42,843 bases of DNA from Candidatus Pacearchaeota archaeon (GTDB taxonomy: Archaea > Nanobdellota > Nanobdellia > Pacearchaeales > GW2011-AR1): contig JACOYL010000006.1 of assembly GCA_016181895.1 (NCBI GenBank), forward strand, positions 1-42,843. Reading direction: 5' to 3'. The position numbers were made by a program, and so were the translations under genes. Below, piece by piece: positions 37,423-42,843 of the stretch. Each line of letters opens with the position of its first letter. Positions within the stretch are counted from its first letter, which is position 1. The notes beneath the pieces are model-generated. The model saw nothing but the letters and a program-made list of their open reading frames with translations. It searched no databases and was not told the DNA's origin.

Positions 37423-37569
37423 ATGAAACTTCGTAAATGTTCTCATTGTAGCACTTACACTCTGAAAGAAATTTGCCCAAAATGCTCTTCAAAAACAAAA
37501 GATGCGCACCATAAATTTCTGAATTTTGGGAAACCAATGAAAATTACAGAAAAAAGTTTATCATCATAA
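37423..37569 (+). CDS. nop10: Ribosome biogenesis protein Nop10
   Basis: Read directly: MKLRKCSHCSTYTLKEICPKCSSKTKDAHHKFLNFGKPMKITEKSLSS; the Nop10 pattern KxRKCxxCxxYTLKExCPxCxxKTxxAH. Not in the supplied ORF list (48 aa). Confidence 0.88.
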   Translation: MKLRKCSHCSTYTLKEICPKCSSKTKDAHHKFLNFGKPMKITEKSLSS

Positions 37570-37618
37570 ATTATTATTATTATTATTAAAAGTGGTTTTA
37601 CACATTAAATTTTCTTAG

Positions 37619-37672
37619 CGAAAAATTCAGCGGAGCGAATTTTGAGCCATCAAACAGCGAGCCGAAGGCGAG
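37619..37672 (+). repeat. Copy of the GCGGAGC hairpin repeat downstream of nop10
   Basis: GCGAAAAATTCAGCGGAGCGAATTTTGAGCCATCAAACAGCGAGCCGAAGGCGAGC. Confidence 0.7.
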
Positions 37673-37688
37673 CGTACAAATTATAAGA

Positions 37689-38186
37689 TTAGATTATTTT
37701 TAGTTTTTTCAATCTCTTCAAAACATCTGATTCATCAATATCAGACCTTCCGGATTTTTTCCCCTGTTCTTTCATTTTAGGAATAAGAAAATCAGCAGAT
37801 TGCCATTCGATTTTAGTCTTTCCCTCAACATCATTAATATCCCTTAGATTTAAATCTTGGCTTTGATATCTGCACAAAAAATAAATAGTTGTTTTCTCAA
37901 TCATTGTTCCATTACTCGGAAATTTGCTTTTGATTGAACCAAGATAATCAATAAGTATAGCTTTAATTCCAAATTCTTCTTCTAACCCCCTATGAAGTGC
38001 TTCTTCAAGAGTTTCATCAGGATTTACAGTCTCTCGCATCAGTAAGTAGAAATCAACAACCTTATCTTGTAATGGATAATTTAAGAAATGATGGATACAT
38101 ATTTCATTTTTATTATTTAATACAACAGCTCCTACGGAAAGATGTTGTGGATGTTCATTATTTCCTATGAAATAATTCTTACTCAT
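37689..38186 (-). CDS. NUDIX-like hydrolase
   Basis: RETVNPDETLEEALHRGLEEEFGIKAILIDYLGS. Confidence 0.75.
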   Translation of the reverse strand: MSKNYFIGNNEHPQHLSVGAVVLNNKNEICIHHFLNYPLQDKVVDFYLLMRETVNPDETLEEALHRGLEEEFGIKAILIDYLGSIKSKFPSNGTMIEKTTIYFLCRYQSQDLNLRDINDVEGKTKIEWQSADFLIPKMKEQGKKSGRSDIDESDVLKRLKKLKII

Positions 38187-38259
38187 AGATTTTAATCACA
38201 AAATCTACTTTAAAAGGTTTTTAATATCACAAAACAACTTCCCTCTCGCTGAAAGATAA

Positions 38260-38643
38260 TTAAATGTTTTTGAAAAAATCCCTTCTCCATTCTTCTATGG
38301 AAATTGGTAATTTACATCTTGTTAGGCTCCTACTTTCTCTTGCATATCCGATGTTAATCAATGTTGTAAGCATTGCCCAGCGCCCGTCATCGTTATGAGT
38401 ATGTAATTCAACAATGTAAGGAAGATTGTTTCTATTTTTATCCAGCCATGCAACAACATCATAGCCGGTTCCATAAATGACTCTTTCCATTTGCGTAAAT
38501 CCCAAATCAAAATCCAGACTCAGATGTTCAACAATATTATGTTTCAGAAATTCTATTGCTTCATCTGATGTTTTAACGCAATGCCATGATTTATCGTCGC
38601 CAGGCACCCAAGAATCATCCAGCCAGAGTTTCTTTTCCGACAT
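38260..38643 (-). CDS. Receiver-like domain protein (cyclic-phosphate processing receiver-type)
   Basis: LWLDDSWVPGDDKSWHCVKTSDEAIEFLK..HLSLDFDLG..GYDVVAWL..VELHTHNDDGRWAM. Confidence 0.65.
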   Translation of the reverse strand: MSEKKLWLDDSWVPGDDKSWHCVKTSDEAIEFLKHNIVEHLSLDFDLGFTQMERVIYGTGYDVVAWLDKNRNNLPYIVELHTHNDDGRWAMLTTLINIGYARESRSLTRCKLPISIEEWRRDFFKNI

Positions 38644-38644
38644 C

Positions 38645-39874
38645 TCAAAACAATTTCCCCTGGATTTCTCCGGGCAAAACCTTTCCGTATTCCCCGTCGA
38701 AACCCGGCTTGACTTTTATTTTTCCTTCTCTGTTTTTTAAAATCAAATCAATCAATTTGGCATCGATTTCTTTTCTGACAAATTCCTCTCTTGAAACTTT
38801 AAGCAAAATATTGAATTCATTTCCAAAATTTTCAATCATTCTGTTGTAAATTTCCCATGATTTTCTTGAAGCCATCGGAGTTCCATGCAAAACAGAAATC
38901 AGTTCATGCAACGGAATTATGTGATGAAAAGGCTTTGCATTTTCCGGCTTGAATCCTTTTTTTTCTTTTGCTATTTCTTCAACCCTGTAATCAACCCCGA
39001 TAATCAACGGTTTTTTGCAGACAGGACAAATTCCTTTTAGTTTTTTTGTTTCCTCCGGAGAAGAGGAAAAGTTGCAGTTTCGATGCCCGTCATAATGATA
39101 TTTTCCGTAGGCTGGCGGGGTTTCTATCGTGGATTTCAATCCTTCTCCTGTTCGTATTGCTTTTATTATATTGTCATAACTAAGTTCGGGAATTTCAAAA
39201 ATCGTTGCCTCTCTCCCGATTCTCCAAGGCCAAAAACTGTGCGCGTCTGAAAAGGAAACCACATTTACTTTGTTTTCTGCAACTTCCTCAAATCTCCAAA
39301 GCATTGCGGGATCAGCAGACATGCCTGATTCAATAGCGTAAATCTTTCCTACCTGTGAACGAAAGCATTCTTTCAAAGAATCAAATCCTGATTTGCTTCC
39401 AAACAAGCCGAACCATGGAGTCATGCAGTGCGCGGGAATTATCTCGATTTTGTCGTCGATTTCCTTTAAGTCCTTTGTAAAATTCTCGCACGTCATTCCA
39501 AAAATAGGCCTGCCGTCGTAATCAATTCTTCCTTTAGTCAAAAGATATTTTGTGAATGCGTCGGCTGTTTTTCTGTTCGGAACAAAGACAAGCAAATGCA
39601 CAGCCCTTCTTTTCCCGTCCTGTGAAAACATCAGGCTTATTTCTGTCTGCCACAAAAACGGAAATCCTTTCTCTGTCCAAAGAATTCCCTTGTCGTCTTC
39701 CTTCAGTTTCTCGTCGATTTCCTTTCTCCAAAGCGGATGCTGGAAATCCCCTGTTCCTATGATGTCCAGTCCTTTTATTTTCGCCCACTTTTCAAGATTG
39801 TCTATCGTGATGTCCTTGCTTGTGGCTCTCGCAAACCGCGAATGAATTTGAAAATCGGCAATCACCTCAATCAT
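38645..39874 (-). CDS. PHP-domain endonuclease Q family (TIGR00375-like)
   Basis: DFQIHSRFARATSKDITIDNLEKWAKIKGLDIIGTGDFQHPLWRKE; zinc-binding CNFSSSPEETKKLKGICPVCKKPL. Confidence 0.85.
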   Translation of the reverse strand: MIEVIADFQIHSRFARATSKDITIDNLEKWAKIKGLDIIGTGDFQHPLWRKEIDEKLKEDDKGILWTEKGFPFLWQTEISLMFSQDGKRRAVHLLVFVPNRKTADAFTKYLLTKGRIDYDGRPIFGMTCENFTKDLKEIDDKIEIIPAHCMTPWFGLFGSKSGFDSLKECFRSQVGKIYAIESGMSADPAMLWRFEEVAENKVNVVSFSDAHSFWPWRIGREATIFEIPELSYDNIIKAIRTGEGLKSTIETPPAYGKYHYDGHRNCNFSSSPEETKKLKGICPVCKKPLIIGVDYRVEEIAKEKKGFKPENAKPFHHIIPLHELISVLHGTPMASRKSWEIYNRMIENFGNEFNILLKVSREEFVRKEIDAKLIDLILKNREGKIKVKPGFDGEYGKVLPGEIQGKLF

Positions 39875-39924
39875 TAATAAAATCAGAGAATTAAGTTTTT
39901 AAGAATTTTGTAATTTTTTAAGAA

Positions 39925-40590
39925 TTATTTTCTATGAGCCATATAATCTATAATTCTCGTTATTGATTCTATATCTCCTTTGGAAGTGTATTTTTGAATT
40001 CTCTCCACTTCTCCCTTAACTAAATCAATTCTTCTTCCAATTGTCGTTCCCTGAGAATGTCGGACAACTTTATCCCAATCTTGTTCTTCTCCAGGATATG
40101 CAAAAAAGTTAATGTCTGGATTCTCTCTAATAACAACACTGGAGGCAGTCATAAATGCTCTTAATAAATGAAATTGCGGAGCAATTAAGTACAATAAACT
40201 TAAGTCATTCTTGGAAGAGTATCTAATATATTTAACCAATGCCTCTGATTCATTCAAAGTATTTATTCCGATATTGTCTGAAAAGTCAATTGGCAAAAGA
40301 GTTATGTTGTATTTTATTTTAAGATTGTTTGACCAACTGTCAAAACCCGGATAACCATTTCCCTTTGGCGCGCTGGAAGCAAAAACACACTCAGTTAATC
40401 CTTTATCCAAAAGTTTTCGTGCAGATAAAAAATTGGCTTCTTCATTGTCAGAGGTTTCTCCAAAAAGGTACAAATCATTCATCTTTCTTAATTTTTCTTC
40501 GCGGCTATCTTCCCTCATTAAATCATAAAACTCTACTAAATCCACAATCGAGCGTAATTTTACCAATTCATTTCTTAATGTATCTGACAT
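39925..40590 (-). CDS. YdcF/DUF218-like protein
   Basis: FGETSDNEEANFLSARKLLDKGLTECVFASSAPKGNGYPGFDSW..INTLNESEALVKYIRY..LYLIAPQFHLLRAFMTA. Confidence 0.65.
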   Translation of the reverse strand: MSDTLRNELVKLRSIVDLVEFYDLMREDSREEKLRKMNDLYLFGETSDNEEANFLSARKLLDKGLTECVFASSAPKGNGYPGFDSWSNNLKIKYNITLLPIDFSDNIGINTLNESEALVKYIRYSSKNDLSLLYLIAPQFHLLRAFMTASSVVIRENPDINFFAYPGEEQDWDKVVRHSQGTTIGRRIDLVKGEVERIQKYTSKGDIESITRIIDYMAHRK

Positions 40591-40643
40591 AATTCAAGAT
40601 TGAAAAAAGCCTTTAAAAGAATTATTGTTATTAATTTGAATTC

Positions 40644-42479
40644 TTACTGCTGTCCTTTTTTCTTCTTCCAGGCAATTCCGCCGCCGATGATTACCGCAAG
40701 AAGTATTATTGCAATGACAATCCACAACAACTTGCTGCTCTTTTCAGAAATTGGCGTTGTCGTCGTTACTTCCTCTTCAGCGGCTTCAACAACTTTTTCT
40801 CCGATTGCAAAGTAACTGAATGAACTTACTTCTGAAGTATAATAATAATAGGTATCGTCTTCGCTGTCATAAGTTGTCGTTAATTCATTCCACAACTCAG
40901 AATCGTCGTCAAACTTGAATACGGCGACATCGTCTTTGTCCTCAACATTCGAGGAAACCCACGATTTTTCAACCTGCACTTTTACAGTTGCCTTGTCCAG
41001 TTTTCCGTCAAGATTTGTAGCCTCTATCTGCAAGTATTTGTAAACACTTCCTTCTCTTGCTACGGAAACCGCCGCAGGCTTTCCGTCGTGCTTTGTGACG
41101 GTGATTTCAACATTCTGCGCTTCATTGTTGACTTCTATTGAAATTTCCTTTACTCCGGCATCCGTGTTAAAATCAGATTTTATCGCAGCTGCTCCCGGAG
41201 TTATCTTTGCAAACGTATGAGATTTTTCAGTGCTTGCTGTCTCTGTTTGTGTCACGGGAACCTGAACGCTTGATGTTGCTCCAGAAGTTGTTGTTGTCCC
41301 TGTTCCAGATTGCTCAACAGTGTATTGTGCTGTTGTTGATGCAGTATTTCCAGCCTTGTCTGCAAAAGAACATGATTCTGTAAATGTTCCCGTATTCACT
41401 GTTGAAGGATTTGCAGTAATTGACGTTGCACTGCTATTCACCCCAGAAAGGGTATCACTTGGACTGCATGTACAAGTAACAGTATTTCCCGTATTTACTT
41501 GTGAAGGAGAACAAACAGCAGATGCTGTTGGCTTTGTGTTGTCGAATGTAACATTAGAACTGGAAGCGCTGCTGTTTAAATTATTGCTTGTATCATTAAC
41601 CCAAACACTAATATTATAAATTCCATCGGGATATTGCTTTGTGTTTATTGTAGCATTCCAATAATTCCCAGATACATTTGAAAGTGTAATTGTTGCATTT
41701 TGCTGACCAGAAGAGTTTGTGATATTAATAAATACCCTTACCCCAATGGTTGAAATTCCCGCCCCTGTAAGATAATTATCTAAAACAGAAGCATTAAAAT
41801 CTACCGAACCCGAATAATTACCATTTGCCCAAATTCTTCCTTTACTAGTATTTGTAATATTAATTTCATAGGGAGCGGTAGTATCATTAACCTTAATACT
41901 TATATTTGTTTCATTATAAAATGCTGATTTATTATGTTGAAACCTAATAGTAAGGTTAAAAAGCCCAGGTGTCCAAGCAGTTGCATTAAACGTAAAGAAA
42001 GAATAGTTTTTGCTAGTTACTGTAGCACTAGTTATTGTAGCATTAGTGTAAACAACAACACTGGTAAGATTTGTTGCATTCCAAGTTAGAGTACTACTAA
42101 TATTAGAGAAATAAATACAAACGTCACAAGAATAATCAGGACCAAATCGAGTATCACTAATATTTCCTGTACGATTACTTTTAATAGTGAAATTAGAATC
42201 CGTCCAAAGACTAACATTTACCTGAGTTAGATTCGAGGGACCACCTTCAGAAGTATGATTAATGGTTAAATTATAAATATATTGGACATCTTCATTAATA
42301 GTAAGGTATACCGGACCATTTGTTCCACTTTGATTAGTTATGTTAACAGTAGCAGTTGTTTTTCCGTAAGCATCCGTAAAATTCATCACAAAAACAATCG
42401 CAACCGCAAAAACCAAAATCAATGCCAAATGAAAGGCATTACTTTTCATCAAACCTCTTGTGTCAAAATTCATCTTCAT
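40644..42479 (-). CDS. Sequon-rich surface protein with PGF-pre-PGF-like domain and C-terminal TM anchor
   Basis: N-terminal TM, NxT/S-dense Ig-like region; EKSHTFAKITPGAAAIKSDF..IEVNNEAQNVEITVTKHDGKP..VYKYLQIEATNL; C-terminal WIVIAIILLAVIIGGGIAWKKKKGQQ. Confidence 0.85.
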   Translation of the reverse strand: MKMNFDTRGLMKSNAFHLALILVFAVAIVFVMNFTDAYGKTTATVNITNQSGTNGPVYLTINEDVQYIYNLTINHTSEGGPSNLTQVNVSLWTDSNFTIKSNRTGNISDTRFGPDYSCDVCIYFSNISSTLTWNATNLTSVVVYTNATITSATVTSKNYSFFTFNATAWTPGLFNLTIRFQHNKSAFYNETNISIKVNDTTAPYEINITNTSKGRIWANGNYSGSVDFNASVLDNYLTGAGISTIGVRVFINITNSSGQQNATITLSNVSGNYWNATINTKQYPDGIYNISVWVNDTSNNLNSSASSSNVTFDNTKPTASAVCSPSQVNTGNTVTCTCSPSDTLSGVNSSATSITANPSTVNTGTFTESCSFADKAGNTASTTAQYTVEQSGTGTTTTSGATSSVQVPVTQTETASTEKSHTFAKITPGAAAIKSDFNTDAGVKEISIEVNNEAQNVEITVTKHDGKPAAVSVAREGSVYKYLQIEATNLDGKLDKATVKVQVEKSWVSSNVEDKDDVAVFKFDDDSELWNELTTTYDSEDDTYYYYTSEVSSFSYFAIGEKVVEAAEEEVTTTTPISEKSSKLLWIVIAIILLAVIIGGGIAWKKKKGQQ

Positions 42480-42603
42480 CCTCTTTTATCCCTCAATAAC
42501 AATTAATATTGTTAATTATGTAAAATTATCAGGGGTTTATAAATGTTTTTTTTTGAAAATGTCAGAGAGAAGAATTTAAAAATTGCTTTTTCAACACATC
42601 TTT

Positions 42604-42843
42604 ATGGAAGAACGAACTCTTGTTTTGATAAAACCCGACGGTGTCAAAAGGGGAATTTCAGGAAAAATAATCTCAAGATTTGAAGACGCGGGATTGAAAA
42701 TAATCGCATTGAAAATGATTTATGCGGACAAGGAATTGGCAAAGAATCATTATTTTCTCGACGAGGTTTGGGCGAAAAAAGCTTTTGAAAAAAACAAAGT
42801 GGCGTATGAAAAAGAAGGGAAAAAATTCAGGCACAAAAATCAT
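42604..42843 (+). CDS. ndk: Nucleoside diphosphate kinase, N-terminal part (truncated by window end)
   Basis: [50 protein letters not shown]. Confidence 0.9.
   Translation, partial: MEERTLVLIKPDGVKRGISGKIISRFEDAGLKIIALKMIYADKELAKNHYFLDEVWAKKAFEKNKVAYEKEGKKFRHKNH

Noticed and set aside
37568-37582. ATTATTATTATTATTATT microsatellite
   Set aside because: Short trinucleotide run in an AT-rich gap; not notable without evidence of length variation.

Overview
AT-rich archaeal chromosomal window, most likely a DPANN-type archaeon (Pace-/Woesearchaeota-like). The lineage is an inference from gene content: TFB, eIF2-alpha, GINS, L44e, S3Ae, Bud32, Nop10, FtsY, SRP54, archaeal GlyRS. The rest is dominated by long sequon-rich surface/secreted proteins: an Ig-like repeat protein broken by a frameshift, a 1979-aa protein paired with a 613-aa protein carrying a class III (pilin-like) signal, a PGF-pre-PGF-like protein and a 'VGIGTTSP' fibre-like protein. 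Five tRNA genes are visible: intron-containing CAT, Leu with an apparent AAG anticodon, Val GAC, Thr TGT and Gln TTG. Region 23.5-31.7 kb is accessory, with two VapBC-type modules sitting directly behind ftsY and srp54, plus decayed AbiEii-like nucleotidyltransferase pieces. The most unusual signals are: (1) a modular dispersed intergenic repeat family with GGGTGGGCGGGTGGG G-quadruplex cores, also visible in frame inside glyS and bud32; (2) recurrent GCGNAGC mini-hairpins in gaps; (3) duplication of the ftsY 3' end around a vapBC islet. No CRISPR array, integrase or rRNA was seen. All homology calls come from reading motifs by eye; no database search was run.
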